Shown: piece after piece, positions 9,487 to 20,044 of the stretch
Layout of the letters: each line of letters starts with the position of its first letter
How positions within the stretch are numbered: the first letter of the stretch is position 1
Origin: Chloroflexota bacterium
GTDB lineage: Bacteria; Chloroflexota; Dehalococcoidia; Dehalococcoidales; UBA5760
DNA: 40,502 nucleotides
Direction of reading: 5' to 3'
Assembly (NCBI GenBank): GCA_015222205.1
Contig: JADFUW010000017.1
Location: 1-40,502, forward strand
The notes under the pieces: model-generated
Seen by the model: the letters and a program-made list of their open reading frames with translations, nothing else
Databases searched by the model: none
Told to the model about the DNA's origin: nothing
Program-made: the position numbers and the translations under genes

Positions 9487-10143
9487 ATGTTAGAGACAAT
9501 GTTAGATAGGCTTCCTTCAGATATTAAACGGCAGATTAGAGAAGGTGTTTCTATTCTTAAACAGGGGGGGGTAATTGCCTTGCCTACCGATACCGTCTAT
9601 GGGCTGGGGGCTTCGGCTAATATTTATCAGGCAGTAGAACGGGTCTACGAGGTAAAGAAACGGCCGCGGCATATGCCACTCTCTCTATTTCTAGCCCATA
9701 TGTCACAGATAAGCGATGTTGCTGAGCTGATACCGCCGGTTGGCTGGCTCTTGGCTGAAAAATTTCTACCCGGTGCCTTAACCCTGGTCTTACCTAAATC
9801 TAGGTCAGTCCCTGATATTGTTACCGCCGGAGGTACGACTGTAGCGGTGCGTATTCCGGCTCATCCAGTTCCCATTGCCCTTGTCGAAGGTTTAGGGATG
9901 CCTGTTTTAGGCACCAGTGCTAATCAAAGTGGTAAGCCGAGTGCACTCACCGCTGCCGAGGTATATTCGCAACTTGGCGATAAAATAGATCTGGTTATTG
10001 ATGGTGGTCAATGCACTGGGGGCAGGGAATCCACTATTGTTGATGTCACCGGGGAGACACCGATAGTTTTGCGAGAGGGTGCTATAGCCTTGAGAGACCT
10101 TGAGGAGGTGTGCGGTGATATTATTTCTAAGAAAGGGGAATGA
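9487..10143 (+). CDS. Threonylcarbamoyl-AMP synthase (Sua5/YwlC/YrdC family)
   Basis: [52 protein letters not shown]. Confidence 0.9.
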   Translation: MLETMLDRLPSDIKRQIREGVSILKQGGVIALPTDTVYGLGASANIYQAVERVYEVKKRPRHMPLSLFLAHMSQISDVAELIPPVGWLLAEKFLPGALTLVLPKSRSVPDIVTAGGTTVAVRIPAHPVPIALVEGLGMPVLGTSANQSGKPSALTAAEVYSQLGDKIDLVIDGGQCTGGRESTIVDVTGETPIVLREGAIALRDLEEVCGDIISKKGE

Positions 10144-10146
10144 ATA

Positions 10147-10596
10147 ATGCGTATCGCTATTGGCTGTGACCACAAGGGGTTAGAGCTTAAGCAACTTATT
10201 ATGCAGATAATTACTGATGCCGGGTATAATACTGAAGACTTCGGCTGTTATACTGCTGATTCAGTAGATTACCCTGATATTGCTGAGCAGGTAGCTCAGG
10301 CGGTAGCCAAGGGCGATTTTAATCAAGGTATTTTGATATGTAATACCGGTATTGGTATGAGTATAGTGGCTAATAAGATTATGGGGATAAGGGCAGCGCT
10401 ATGCTATGATGCTTTCAGTGCTCGCCGAGCCCGGCAACACAATGATGCTAATATCCTTTGTTTGGGGACAGAGCTGGAGCCAGATGTAATACGCGAAATT
10501 GTTAAGGCTTATCTTACCAGTGAGTTTGAAGGTGGCCGGCACCTACGCAGACTGAATAAGATAAAAACTATGGAAGGCAAATTATATGTGCGCTAG
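10147..10596 (+). CDS. rpiB: Ribose-5-phosphate isomerase B
   Basis: MRIAIGCDHKGLELK, CNTGIGMSIVANKIMGIRAALCYDAFSARRARQHNDANILCLG. Confidence 0.95.
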   Translation: MRIAIGCDHKGLELKQLIMQIITDAGYNTEDFGCYTADSVDYPDIAEQVAQAVAKGDFNQGILICNTGIGMSIVANKIMGIRAALCYDAFSARRARQHNDANILCLGTELEPDVIREIVKAYLTSEFEGGRHLRRLNKIKTMEGKLYVR

Positions 10597-10645
10597 CTTG
10601 ACATATAAACAAGTGCTATGCTATGTTTTGTCAATGGGAGCTTGA

Positions 10646-10651
10646 TATAAT
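10646..10651 (+). promoter_or_regulatory. Extended -10 promoter element (TGATATAAT) upstream of ilvD
   Basis: TATAAT preceded by TGA; a second candidate -35 TTGACA lies near 10609. Confidence 0.45.
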
Positions 10652-10667
10652 ATCTCAGATTTTTGTT

Positions 10668-10690
10668 CCGTCCTGTAGGGGGCGGTTTTT
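10668..10690 (+). terminator. Terminator/attenuator-like hairpin before ilvD
   Basis: CCGTCC-TGTAGG-GGGCGG stem (one G-U pair) followed by TTTTT, 28 nt before the ilvD ATG. Confidence 0.5.
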
Positions 10691-10717
10691 GATTATTAGG
10701 GAAAGGACATAGCGATT

Positions 10718-12385
10718 ATGAAAAGTGACATGGTTAAGAAGGGTGTGGAACGGGCACCGCATCGTTCTCTACTATACGCTGTCGGTTGTACGCATGCCGA
10801 AATGGATAAACCTTTTATTGGCATTATCAATAGCTTTAGCGAGATTGTGCCGGGACATATCCATCTGCGAGAGATTGCCGAGGCGGTCAAGATAGGGGTG
10901 TCTAGTGGGGGAGGTGTTCCCTTTGAGGTTAACACCATTGCGGTATGTGATGGCATTGCTATGAATCACCCGGGTATGAAGTACAGTCTGCCCAGCCGGG
11001 AACTGATTGCTGATTCGGTAGAAATAGTAGCTGAGGCTCATGCCTTTGACGGCTTGGTCTTTATTACTAATTGTGACAAGATAGTCCCGGGGATGCTCAT
11101 GGCAGCGGTAAGGCTGAACCTGCCGGCTATCTTCATTAGCGGGGGTCCGATGCTGGCTGGCCGACTGAGTGGTAACGATGGAATTAAACATGTTGACCTT
11201 AGCCACGTCTTTGAGGCAGTGGGCAGGATAGCTAAGGGAAAAATGAGCCAAGAGGAACTGGAGCAGTTGGAGATGGTAGCCTGTCCTGGTCGTGGTAGCT
11301 GTTCCGGGATGTTTACTGCCAATACCATGAACTGTGCCACTGAAGCCATGGGAATGGGACTGGTGGGTAACGGTACTATCCCGGCTATTGATGCTAGGCG
11401 GATACAGTTAGCCAGGGAAGCAGGACGGCAGGTTATGAAACTTTTGGCTAACGATATTCGTCCACGTGACATTATAAACGAGGCCTCTATCCATAATGCC
11501 TTTGCTGTTGATATGGCATTAGGCGGTAGCACTAATTCAGTGCTGCACCTTATAGCCATAGCTCATGAGGCCGGCGTTAAATTTTCCTTGCCTATGATAA
11601 ACGAGATAAGCAACCGTACCCCACACTTGGCTAAGCTAAGGCCAGCCGGTGATTATCATCTGGAGGACCTGGATAAGGCGGGCGGCATACCGGCGGTGAT
11701 GAAAGAGATTAAAGATGTACTAAACCTGGAGGCAAGAGGGGCATCCGGGAAATCGGTGGCGGAGATTATTGCTGACTGCCGGTTTGCAGATAGAGAGGTG
11801 ATTCACTCAGCTGACAATGCCTACTCACTCCGGGGGGGCATCTGTATCCTCTTTGGTAATCTGGCACCAGAGGGTGCAGTGGTAAAGAGAGCTGCCGTGG
11901 CCCCGGAGATGATGGTTCATCAGGGACCAGCCAGAGTATTTGATTCTGAAGAGAAGGCCACTAGAGCTATTATGGATGACAGCATAAAGTCGGGCGATGT
12001 GGTGGTTATTCGTTACGAAGGGCCTAGAGGTGGGCCAGGAATGAGAGAGATGCTCACGCCCACATCCCTCCTGAGTGGTATGGGTATGGATAAGGAGGTT
12101 GCCCTGATAACTGATGGGCGTTTTTCCGGGGCGACTAAGGGAGCAGCTATTGGGCATGTTTCCCCTGAAGCGGCTAGCCGGGGGCCTATTGCCGCTCTGA
12201 GAGATGGCGACGTAATAAAGATTAATATCCCTGATTATAAGCTTGAGGTCGCCCTTAGTGATAAAGAGATATCTCAACGTTTAGCTGATTTAGCTCAATT
12301 TGAGCCTAAAGTAAAGGCTGGTTATCTCCGACGCTATGCTGAAAAAGTATGTTCAGCTAGCACCGGGGCAGTGTTTAGCCGGTAG
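10718..12385 (+). CDS. ilvD: Dihydroxy-acid dehydratase
   Basis: [61 protein letters not shown]. Confidence 0.97.
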   Translation: MKSDMVKKGVERAPHRSLLYAVGCTHAEMDKPFIGIINSFSEIVPGHIHLREIAEAVKIGVSSGGGVPFEVNTIAVCDGIAMNHPGMKYSLPSRELIADSVEIVAEAHAFDGLVFITNCDKIVPGMLMAAVRLNLPAIFISGGPMLAGRLSGNDGIKHVDLSHVFEAVGRIAKGKMSQEELEQLEMVACPGRGSCSGMFTANTMNCATEAMGMGLVGNGTIPAIDARRIQLAREAGRQVMKLLANDIRPRDIINEASIHNAFAVDMALGGSTNSVLHLIAIAHEAGVKFSLPMINEISNRTPHLAKLRPAGDYHLEDLDKAGGIPAVMKEIKDVLNLEARGASGKSVAEIIADCRFADREVIHSADNAYSLRGGICILFGNLAPEGAVVKRAAVAPEMMVHQGPARVFDSEEKATRAIMDDSIKSGDVVVIRYEGPRGGPGMREMLTPTSLLSGMGMDKEVALITDGRFSGATKGAAIGHVSPEAASRGPIAALRDGDVIKINIPDYKLEVALSDKEISQRLADLAQFEPKVKAGYLRRYAEKVCSASTGAVFSR

Positions 12386-12398
12386 GGGGAGAATAATA

Positions 12399-14108
12399 AT
12401 GAAAATGACTGGTGCCCAGATCATATGCGAGAGTCTGGTAAAAGAAGGGGTAGAGGTTATCTTCGGTTTCCCTGGGGGGTCAGTGATACCGTTGTATGAT
12501 GCCTTACCTGAGTACCCTCAGCTTCGACATATTCTGGTGCGTCACGAGCAGGGGGCAGCTCATGCTGCTGATGGTTACGCCAGAGCTACCGGAAAGGTGG
12601 GGGTATGCTTTGCTACCTCTGGCCCAGGTGCCACTAACCTGGTAACCGGCATTGCTAATGCCTGTCTTGATTCAGTTCCCGTGGTAGCTATAACTGGTCA
12701 GGTAGCCACTCCCTTCATTGGCAAGGATGCTTTTCAGGAAGTCGATACTACTGGTATTACTTTGCCTATTACCAAACATAGCTATCTTGTGCTTGATGTG
12801 GCTTCGCTGGCTAGAGTACTAAAAGAGTCTTTTCACCTTGCCAGGACAGGTCGGCCGGGACCAGTGCTTGTTGATGTGCCCCGAGATGTTCTCGTAAACC
12901 AGGTAGAGTTTCACTACCCAAGTGGGGTAAATCTACCTGGCTATAAGCCGACGCTTGAGGGACACCCAACACAGATTAAGAAAGCAGCTAAGCTTATAAA
13001 CGAGGCTCAGCGGCCGCTTATTATTGCTGGTAGAGGCGTAACTATCTCCGGAGCCTATGCTGAACTTAGTGCACTAGCCGAGACAGCCCAAATACCAATA
13101 GTTACTACTTTACTGGGTATTGGTTGTTTCCCAGAGAGCCATAGGCTAAGTTTTGGTATGCTGGGTATGCATGGTATGGCCTACGCTAATATGGCAGTTG
13201 GTGCTGCAGATGCTGTTATTGCTATTGGGATGAGATTTGATGATAGGGCTACGGCTAAGGTGAGTGGTTTTGCCCCCAACGCTAAAGTCATACATATTGA
13301 TATAGACCCTGCCGAAATCGGCAAGAGTGTGCGTGTTGATGTGCCTATCGTTGGTGATGTTATGCTGGTGCTTAAAGCACTGAATAAGCTAATTAGCCCT
13401 GCTGAACATACCGATTGGATTAGCCAGCTTGATGGGTGGCGAAAGGAACATCCTATAGCCGTTATTAAAGACGATGATAGACTGTTACCTCAATATGTCA
13501 TTCGGCAGATACATGAGGTAACACAGGGTGAGGTTATAGTTGCTACCGGAGTAGGCCAGCACCAGATGTGGGCAGCCCAATACCACCGTTGTGATAAGCC
13601 CAACAGCCTGATATCATCAGGGGGATTAGGGACTATGGGGTTTGGACTTCCAGCGGCCATAGGTGCCAAGATAGGCTGTCCTGATGACACTGTCTGGTGT
13701 GTAGATGGTGATGGTGGTTTTCAGATGACGATTCAAGAGCTAGCTACCATAGCCCAAGAGGGGGTAGCAGTTAAGATAGCTATTATCAATAATGGTTACC
13801 TGGGTATGGTGAGGCAGTGGCAGGAGCTTTTTTACCGGCGGCGATATGTAGCTACACCACTAAGTAGCCCTGACTTTATCAAGATAGCTGAGGCATACGG
13901 GCTACCGGCGCTAAGGGTTAGGCATAAGGAGGAAGTGGTGCCGGCTATCAAGCGAGCCATGGATGAGGATGGGCCTTTTTTGATTGACTTTGTAGTAGAG
14001 CCAGAGGAGAATGTGTATCCCATGGTGCCGCCGGGGGCGGCTTTAGCTGAGGTTATGGAAGAACCCAAGAGAGAGGAGGCAGTATGGCCGTCACAAAGCA
14101 CACCATAG
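12399..14108 (+). CDS. ilvB: Acetolactate synthase large subunit
   Basis: ThDP enzyme motifs [49 protein letters not shown]; start at 12399 rather than 12336 avoids a long ilvD overlap. Confidence 0.96.
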   Translation: MKMTGAQIICESLVKEGVEVIFGFPGGSVIPLYDALPEYPQLRHILVRHEQGAAHAADGYARATGKVGVCFATSGPGATNLVTGIANACLDSVPVVAITGQVATPFIGKDAFQEVDTTGITLPITKHSYLVLDVASLARVLKESFHLARTGRPGPVLVDVPRDVLVNQVEFHYPSGVNLPGYKPTLEGHPTQIKKAAKLINEAQRPLIIAGRGVTISGAYAELSALAETAQIPIVTTLLGIGCFPESHRLSFGMLGMHGMAYANMAVGAADAVIAIGMRFDDRATAKVSGFAPNAKVIHIDIDPAEIGKSVRVDVPIVGDVMLVLKALNKLISPAEHTDWISQLDGWRKEHPIAVIKDDDRLLPQYVIRQIHEVTQGEVIVATGVGQHQMWAAQYHRCDKPNSLISSGGLGTMGFGLPAAIGAKIGCPDDTVWCVDGDGGFQMTIQELATIAQEGVAVKIAIINNGYLGMVRQWQELFYRRRYVATPLSSPDFIKIAEAYGLPALRVRHKEEVVPAIKRAMDEDGPFLIDFVVEPEENVYPMVPPGAALAEVMEEPKREEAVWPSQSTP

Positions 14109-14614
14109 TTGCCCTGGTAGGGGATAAGCCCGGGGTGCTTAACCGAATGGCAAGTCTTTTCCGCCGGCGTGGCTTCAACATTGAAAGTCTTGCCGTGGGG
14201 ACTAGTGAACTACCCCATCTATCGCGTATGACCATTGTTGTGGACGGGTCACCTACTGTTGTGGAACAGGTTAGAAAGCAGTTAGAGAAGATAATAGATG
14301 TGGTCAAGGTGTCTGATATTACCTCAGAAGATATCTTGACTCGCGAATTAGCCTTGATTAAGGTAAAAGCTAATTACTCAACTCGAAGCGAAATTATTCA
14401 GATTGTGGACATATTTAGAGCGAATATAGTGGATGTTGCCACTGATTCGGTAACAGTTGAGGTTACCGGGGATGAGAATAAGATTAAGTCCCTATTTAAC
14501 CTACTTCGCGGTTTTGGGATTAAGGAAATGAACCAGACGGGGTGCATAGCGACAACTAGGGGAAGAGGAGGAAGGTCATCTAAGCCCCAACCCAAGAAAC
14601 AGGAGGAGTCTTAG
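14084..14614 (+). CDS. ilvN: Acetolactate synthase small (ACT) subunit
   Basis: [34 protein letters not shown]. Confidence 0.96.
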   Translation: MAVTKHTIVALVGDKPGVLNRMASLFRRRGFNIESLAVGTSELPHLSRMTIVVDGSPTVVEQVRKQLEKIIDVVKVSDITSEDILTRELALIKVKANYSTRSEIIQIVDIFRANIVDVATDSVTVEVTGDENKIKSLFNLLRGFGIKEMNQTGCIATTRGRGGRSSKPQPKKQEES

Positions 14615-14794
14615 CTCTTATTTTTTAAGAGGGTATGGGAGGGCTTAAACCGAGGCGGAAGTCCATTTCAAAACCTATATTCACTTATTAACCTTTATTC
14701 AGAAAAGTAGTGAGAGGGTTTTGGAGAGAAAGTAATGTCACCGTAGTCATAGTGGCTAATAGCTGTTTAATTAATAAAGGAGGTGTAAAGGGTT

Positions 14795-15787
14795 ATGGCT
14801 AAAATATACTATGAGAGTGATTGTGACCTAAGCTTACTTGAAGGTAAAACAATTGGCATCATTGGCTTTGGCAGTCAGGGGCATGCTCACGCCCAAAACC
14901 TCAGAGACAGTGGCTGCCAGGTAATAGTAGCGGAGGCTAAAGGGTCTTTAGCCTGGAGGGATGCCCAGGGTGCTGGTTTTAGGGTACTAGAGGCAGCTGA
15001 GGCAGGAAAGGAGGCAGATATCGTCGTAATGCTAGCCCCGGATAACCTCCAGCGAGACATCTACTATAGGGCAATTGAAAAGGGGTTGGTCCCAGGCAAT
15101 ACCCTGATGTTCGCCCACGGCTTTAACATCCATTATGGACAAATCACCCCATTACCAGAAATCAATGTGACTATGATAGCCCCTAAAGGTCCCGGGCATC
15201 TACTCAGGCAGCTCTATACGGAAAAGATAGGGGTCCCCGCACTGGTGGCAGTTTACCAGGATGCTTCGGGTAATGCCCAGGATATTGCCCTAGCCTATTC
15301 TAAGGGTATTGGCTGTGCTAAAGCCGGGGTTCTTGAAACTACTTTTGCTGAGGAGACCGAGACTGACCTTTTTGGTGAGCAGGCGGTGCTGTGTGGCGGT
15401 GTTTCTGCCCTGGTCAAAGCTGGATTTGAAACGCTGGTTGAGGCTGGATACCAACCGGAAATAGCCTACTTTGAATGTTTCCATGAGATGAAGCTAATTG
15501 TCGACCTGATGTACCGGGGCGGCTTAAACTATATGCGCTACTCCATCAGTGATACCGCTGAGTATGGTGACTATACCCGGGGGCCACGAATTATTAGCGA
15601 TGTAGTTAGGGAAGAAATGGAAGAGATATTAGCTGAGATTCAGGATGGTAGCTTTGCCAAGGAGTGGATTTTAGAGAACCAGGCCGGCCGCCCGGTCTAT
15701 AATGCCCTGAAGCGTATGGATGCTGAACATCCGATTGAAGAGGTGGGCGAAGAGCTGCGCCAGATGATGCCGTGGCTTAAGAAGTAG
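14795..15787 (+). CDS. ilvC: Ketol-acid reductoisomerase
   Basis: [51 protein letters not shown]. Confidence 0.97.
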   Translation: MAKIYYESDCDLSLLEGKTIGIIGFGSQGHAHAQNLRDSGCQVIVAEAKGSLAWRDAQGAGFRVLEAAEAGKEADIVVMLAPDNLQRDIYYRAIEKGLVPGNTLMFAHGFNIHYGQITPLPEINVTMIAPKGPGHLLRQLYTEKIGVPALVAVYQDASGNAQDIALAYSKGIGCAKAGVLETTFAEETETDLFGEQAVLCGGVSALVKAGFETLVEAGYQPEIAYFECFHEMKLIVDLMYRGGLNYMRYSISDTAEYGDYTRGPRIISDVVREEMEEILAEIQDGSFAKEWILENQAGRPVYNALKRMDAEHPIEEVGEELRQMMPWLKK

Positions 15788-15829
15788 AGGGAGGTTTATA
15801 CTAGAGCTAATTTTTAGAGTGAGTTAACG

Positions 15830-17350
15830 ATGGACAGAGTAATTATCTTTGATACTACCCTGCGGGATGGAGAGCAGGCAGCCGGGGGGGCGCTGACTAT
15901 CCGGGAGAAACTGGAGATAGCCAGGCAGCTGGAGAGGCTGGGGGTGGATGCTATTGAGGCTGGCTTTCCCTTTAGCTCACCGGGCGATTTTGAGGCGGTA
16001 AGCCTTATTGCCCGGGAGGTTAGAACCCCGGTAGTTTGTGCGCTAGCACGGGCTCATCCCGATGATATAGATAGTGCCTGGGAGGCAGTTAAACAAGCTA
16101 AACATCCACGCCTGCACCTGTTTCTATCAGCCTCGGATATACACCTCATGTACCAGCTTAAAAAAAGCCGGGAGCAGGTTCTAGAGACTGCCCGGGACAT
16201 GGTAGCCAGGGCTAAGCAGTACACTGATGACATAGAGTTTTCCCCGATGGATGCCAGCCGAACTGAGCTTGAGTATCTTTATCAAATCGTAGAAGCAGTT
16301 ATTGATGCGGGAGCGACTACAGTAAATATTCCCGATACTGTAGGCTATGCTATACCCGACGAGTTTGGCAGTCTTATTGGGGGGATTTTTCAAAACGTGC
16401 CCAACATTAATCAAGCTATAATTAGTGTGCATTGCCATAATGACCTGGGTCTGGCGGTAGCTAATAGCCTAGAGGCTGTCAGACGAGGGGCAAGGCAGGT
16501 AGAATGTACCATTAATGGTATTGGGGAAAGGGCAGGCAATGCTTCGCTTGAGGAAGTGGTCATGGCGATTAAGACCCGACAGGACTTTTTTAATCTGACA
16601 ACTGGTATTAATACTGTGCAAATCTATAGGGCAAGCCGGCTGGTGAGTGAGCTGACTGGCTTTTCGGTGCAGCCTAATAAGGCAATTGTTGGGGCTAATG
16701 CTTTCAGACACGAGTCTGGAATTCACCAGGATGGCGTCATCAAGGTACCGATAACCTATGAAATAATGGACCCCAGGACAGTGGGTATACCAGCTTCAAG
16801 TCTAGTATTGGGCAAGCTCAGTGGACGGCATGCCTTTCGGGAGCGGCTGGCAGAACTGGGCTATAGCCTATCTGAGGAAGACTTAAGCCATACCTTCACT
16901 GCGTTTAAGGGGCTTGCCGATAAAAAGAAGGAGGTTACCGACAGAGACGTCGAATCTATTATTGCTCAGGAGCTACGCACTGTATCTGAGGTCTATCACC
17001 TCGACTGCGTTCAGGTATCTTGCGGTGATAGAGGTATTCCCACCGCTTCGGTCAGGCTTATTGGCCCTGATAGCCAGGTTCTAGCCGACGCGGCTCTGGG
17101 AACAGGCCCTATTGATGCCGTCTACAAGGCTATTAACCGGCTCGTGGGGGTGCCTAATGTGCTTACTGAATTTAGCGTTAAATCGGTAACCGAGGGTATT
17201 GATGCTATTGGTGAGGTGCTTATTCGCATAGAGAGTGAGGGCGTAACCTACACCGGACGGGGTATTGATACCGATATTATTGTTGCCAGCGCTAAAGCCT
17301 GTGTGAATGCCCTTAACAGATTATTAGTGGTTAGGCGGACGGCTAAATAG
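15830..17350 (+). CDS. leuA: 2-isopropylmalate synthase
   Basis: [62 protein letters not shown]. Confidence 0.95.
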   Translation: MDRVIIFDTTLRDGEQAAGGALTIREKLEIARQLERLGVDAIEAGFPFSSPGDFEAVSLIAREVRTPVVCALARAHPDDIDSAWEAVKQAKHPRLHLFLSASDIHLMYQLKKSREQVLETARDMVARAKQYTDDIEFSPMDASRTELEYLYQIVEAVIDAGATTVNIPDTVGYAIPDEFGSLIGGIFQNVPNINQAIISVHCHNDLGLAVANSLEAVRRGARQVECTINGIGERAGNASLEEVVMAIKTRQDFFNLTTGINTVQIYRASRLVSELTGFSVQPNKAIVGANAFRHESGIHQDGVIKVPITYEIMDPRTVGIPASSLVLGKLSGRHAFRERLAELGYSLSEEDLSHTFTAFKGLADKKKEVTDRDVESIIAQELRTVSEVYHLDCVQVSCGDRGIPTASVRLIGPDSQVLADAALGTGPIDAVYKAINRLVGVPNVLTEFSVKSVTEGIDAIGEVLIRIESEGVTYTGRGIDTDIIVASAKACVNALNRLLVVRRTAK

Positions 17351-17371
17351 CCTTTTGAACTGGGGGGTGAG

Positions 17372-17776
17372 ATGTCACTTGAGCTAGAAATGGTTCTCCG
17401 TCTTCTGCTGGCGACAGGGCTGGGGGCAGCTGTTGGTTACCAGCGGGAGAGAGCGGGCAAATCGGCCGGTCTGAGAACACATATCCTTATCTGTGTTGGT
17501 GCCGCGCTATTTACCATAGCGTCTATTTATGGGTTCGGTCCTGCTGGTGACCCAGCTAGAGTAGCCGCAGGAATAGTGGCTGGTATCGGTTTTATCGGTG
17601 CTGGAGCAATTATTCACCATGGTGCCGGCGATATTGTTGCCGGCTTGACTACTGCGACTACTATATGGGTAGTGGCAGCGATAGGCCTGGCGACGGGTGT
17701 CGGTTTATATTTAGTTGCCGGTGTTACCACCGCTATTACACTGGCTATACTGTTCTCCACCCATCATATTCGATGA
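17372..17776 (+). CDS. MgtC/SapB-family membrane protein
   Basis: LRLLLATGLGAAVGYQRERAGKSAGLRTHILICVGAALFT, GIGFIGAGAII. Confidence 0.88.
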   Translation: MSLELEMVLRLLLATGLGAAVGYQRERAGKSAGLRTHILICVGAALFTIASIYGFGPAGDPARVAAGIVAGIGFIGAGAIIHHGAGDIVAGLTTATTIWVVAAIGLATGVGLYLVAGVTTAITLAILFSTHHIR

Positions 17777-17816
17777 CAGCCTCTCCTCTTAGCAAATCCA
17801 TGAAAAGGAGACTACA

Positions 17817-19106
17817 TTGGCTTTAGCTAATAAGATACTTGCAGCTCATACGGATAAAGAGATGATAAGCCCGGGTGAATTCATAAATGTCAGGGTTGAC
17901 CTCATCCTGGCTAATGACATCACCGCTCCTATTGCCATAAGGGAATTTCAAAAGATAGGGGTGGGTAAGGTTTTTAACCCTAAGAAAATAGTAATGGTGC
18001 CCGACCACTTTACGCCTAATAAAGATATTGCTTCGGCAGAACAAGTAAAGCTGATGCGAGAATTCTGCCATGAGCAAGGGATAATATATTTTGAAGTCGG
18101 TCAAATGGGCATTGAGCATGTACTTTTACCGGAACAGGGATTGGTACTGCCCGGGGATGTTATTATCGGGGCTGATTCGCATACCTGCACCTACGGTGCT
18201 CTGGGTGCCTTTGCCACCGGTATGGGGTCAACGGATATTGCCGCCGCCATGGCGACCGGTGACATCTGGATGAAGGTGCCACCAACCATTAAGGTGGTTT
18301 ATCATGGGAGCTTGCAGAAGTGGGTGGGGGGCAAGGATTTAATCCTGTATACTATTGGTGCTCTTGGTGTTGATGGCGCTCTATATTCGGTAATGGAGTT
18401 TACCGGTGAGACAATAGACTCACTATCTCTGGACGGACGATTTACGATGGCTAACATGGCTGTTGAAGCCGGAGCTAAAGCAGGCATCTTCAGGGTGGAT
18501 AACAAGACTCAGCTTTACATAAAGCCTCGAGCAAAACGCCCATATAGGGTTTACGAACCAGATAATGTCTCCGAATACACTCAGGTCGTTGACTATGATG
18601 TCTCTAATATGGAGCCTCAGATTGCTTTACCGCACTCACCGGCTAATACTAAGCCAATCAGTCGGGTAGGGGATATAGAGATTGACCAGGTGGTAATTGG
18701 TAGCTGTACTAACGGTCGGCTTGAAGATTTGCAGCTTGCTGCCCGAGTACTAAAAGGAAAGAAGATTCACTCCAGGGTGCGGTGTATTATAATCCCTGGC
18801 TCACAGGAGGTGTATCTCAACGCCCTCACTCAAGGGCTGATAGAAGTATTTATTAAGGCCGGGGCGGCAGTCAGCACGCCGACCTGTGGCCCCTGTCTTG
18901 GCGGACATATGGGGGTCTTGGCTAGTGGTGAACGGTGCATCTCTACCACCAACCGCAATTTTGTCGGTCGGATGGGAAGCCCTGAGTCAGAGGTCTATCT
19001 ATCTAACCCGGTGGTTGCCGCCGCCAGTGCTATAATGGGCAAAATTACCAGTCCAGATGAGGTTATTAACTGGGGGAGCTTTAGAGAGACGAAGCCCCTC
19101 TTATGA
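17817..19106 (+). CDS. leuC: 3-isopropylmalate dehydratase large subunit (TTG start)
   Basis: GADSHTCTYGALGAFATGMGSTD, VIGSCTNGRLEDL, TPTCGPCLGGHMGVL. Confidence 0.95.
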   Translation: MALANKILAAHTDKEMISPGEFINVRVDLILANDITAPIAIREFQKIGVGKVFNPKKIVMVPDHFTPNKDIASAEQVKLMREFCHEQGIIYFEVGQMGIEHVLLPEQGLVLPGDVIIGADSHTCTYGALGAFATGMGSTDIAAAMATGDIWMKVPPTIKVVYHGSLQKWVGGKDLILYTIGALGVDGALYSVMEFTGETIDSLSLDGRFTMANMAVEAGAKAGIFRVDNKTQLYIKPRAKRPYRVYEPDNVSEYTQVVDYDVSNMEPQIALPHSPANTKPISRVGDIEIDQVVIGSCTNGRLEDLQLAARVLKGKKIHSRVRCIIIPGSQEVYLNALTQGLIEVFIKAGAAVSTPTCGPCLGGHMGVLASGERCISTTNRNFVGRMGSPESEVYLSNPVVAAASAIMGKITSPDEVINWGSFRETKPLL

Positions 19107-19154
19107 AATATTTCCCCTCAAGTGGGGTTAAGGAGGTCGTCCATAAAGGGGAAG

Positions 19155-19230
19155 TTTGAAGGGGCAGAGCCTCTTCAACAATTATTCTTCCCCCTCTCCT
19201 TTGAAGGAGAGGGGGATTAAGGGGGTGAGG
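19155..19230 (+). repeat. Interspersed two-hairpin repeat copy; a second partial copy abuts the leuC stop (about 19083-19125)
   Basis: GGGGCAGAGCCTC and CCCCCTCTCCTTTGAAGGAGAGGGGGATTAAGGGGGTGAGG. Confidence 0.8.
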
Positions 19231-19374
19231 TTCGGGGAACTCAACGAGAAATATCCCGGTGGTGTAGAATCCCAGGCTGCCCATCTGAGGGAAGAGGGTT
19301 ACATCGTTGAGCCGGGCAAGGGCAAAAAACCACCTAAAGTAAAGGATTTTGAGAAGGCTTTGGTGGAGGCGTAG
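19231..19374 (+). pseudogene. 3' fragment of an MGMT-family-like gene, fused in frame to repeat sequence
   Basis: LNEKYPGGVESQAAHLREEGYIVEPGKGKKPPKVKDFEKALV resembles the C-terminus of small MGMT-family proteins; no upstream catalytic region in frame. Confidence 0.4.
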
Positions 19375-19410
19375 TGGAATAAACCACAATCCAAGTGAAG
19401 TGATAGGTTA

Positions 19411-19875
19411 ATGAGCGAAAAGTTTAGCCAACAGATCAATAAAATGCCTGAACTACTTAAGGATCTCAAAAGCCAACCTCTTCTAACAAGAGAGAATCTT
19501 ACTGGTATTCCCCAAAAGGGCATATATGTATTTTATGAGAATAATAAAGCTCTTTATGTGGGACGATCCAATCGCATTAAGTTGAGGATTCAAGAGCATA
19601 GCAGGCCAAGCTCAATGCACAATAGTGCTTCATTTGCTTTCAGGCTTGCTAGAGAGGAATTGGCACGCCATCAGGACATCCCTAAAGACGCCACCCGCGG
19701 AGAATTGGAGAAGGCACCTGGTTTCGATAGTCTCTTTTATAGAGCGAGAGATCGTGTTGCTCGGATGAAAATACGCGTTATAGGTATTGACGACCAAGTT
19801 ACGCAGGCTCTATTTGAGATTTATGCTGCCTTGACATTGGATACTACTAAATACAATGATTTTGGTACACACTAA
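19411..19875 (+). CDS. GIY-YIG-domain nuclease-like protein inserted between leuC and leuD
   Basis: GIYVFYENNKALYVGRSNRIKLRIQEH matches the GIY...YVG...R...H core. Confidence 0.72.
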   Translation: MSEKFSQQINKMPELLKDLKSQPLLTRENLTGIPQKGIYVFYENNKALYVGRSNRIKLRIQEHSRPSSMHNSASFAFRLAREELARHQDIPKDATRGELEKAPGFDSLFYRARDRVARMKIRVIGIDDQVTQALFEIYAALTLDTTKYNDFGTH

Positions 19876-19880
19876 TCCAG

Positions 19881-19930
19881 AGTGAGGAGACTAGTTAGTG
19901 CTAAAAGGCAAAGTCCATAAATATGGGCTA
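19881..19930 (+). pseudogene. Truncated second copy of the leuD 5' end
   Basis: AGTGAGGAGACTAGTT..GTGCTAAAAGGCAAAGTCCATAAATATGGGCTA versus AGTGAGGAGGCTATTG..ATGCTAAAAGGTACGGTTCATAAATACGGGGCTA at 20025-20077; encodes VLKGKVHKYGLG versus [12 protein letters not shown]. Confidence 0.75.
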
Positions 19931-20013
19931 GGGGGATTGAAAGGGGCGAAGCCCCTTTAACAAATTCTCTTCCCTCTCCCCTTATGAAGGGGAGAGGGAT
20001 AAAGGGTGAGGGG
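19931..20013 (+). repeat. Interspersed two-hairpin repeat copy interrupting the truncated leuD copy
   Basis: AAGGGGCGAAGCCCCTTT and CCCTCTCCCCTTATGAAGGGGAGAGGG. Confidence 0.8.
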
Positions 20014-20044
20014 TTGATAAAATAAGTGAGGAGGCTATTGCCTG

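Noticed and set aside
10772-11559. Long minus-strand ORFs (159 and 173 aa) opposite ilvD
   Set aside because: Shadow ORFs of a well-supported dehydratase gene; no recognisable motifs and no RBS context
19107-20044. Group I or group II intron carrying the GIY-YIG ORF
   Set aside because: The insertion is intergenic and no intron core or domain V-like sequence was recognised; leuC and leuD are both intact
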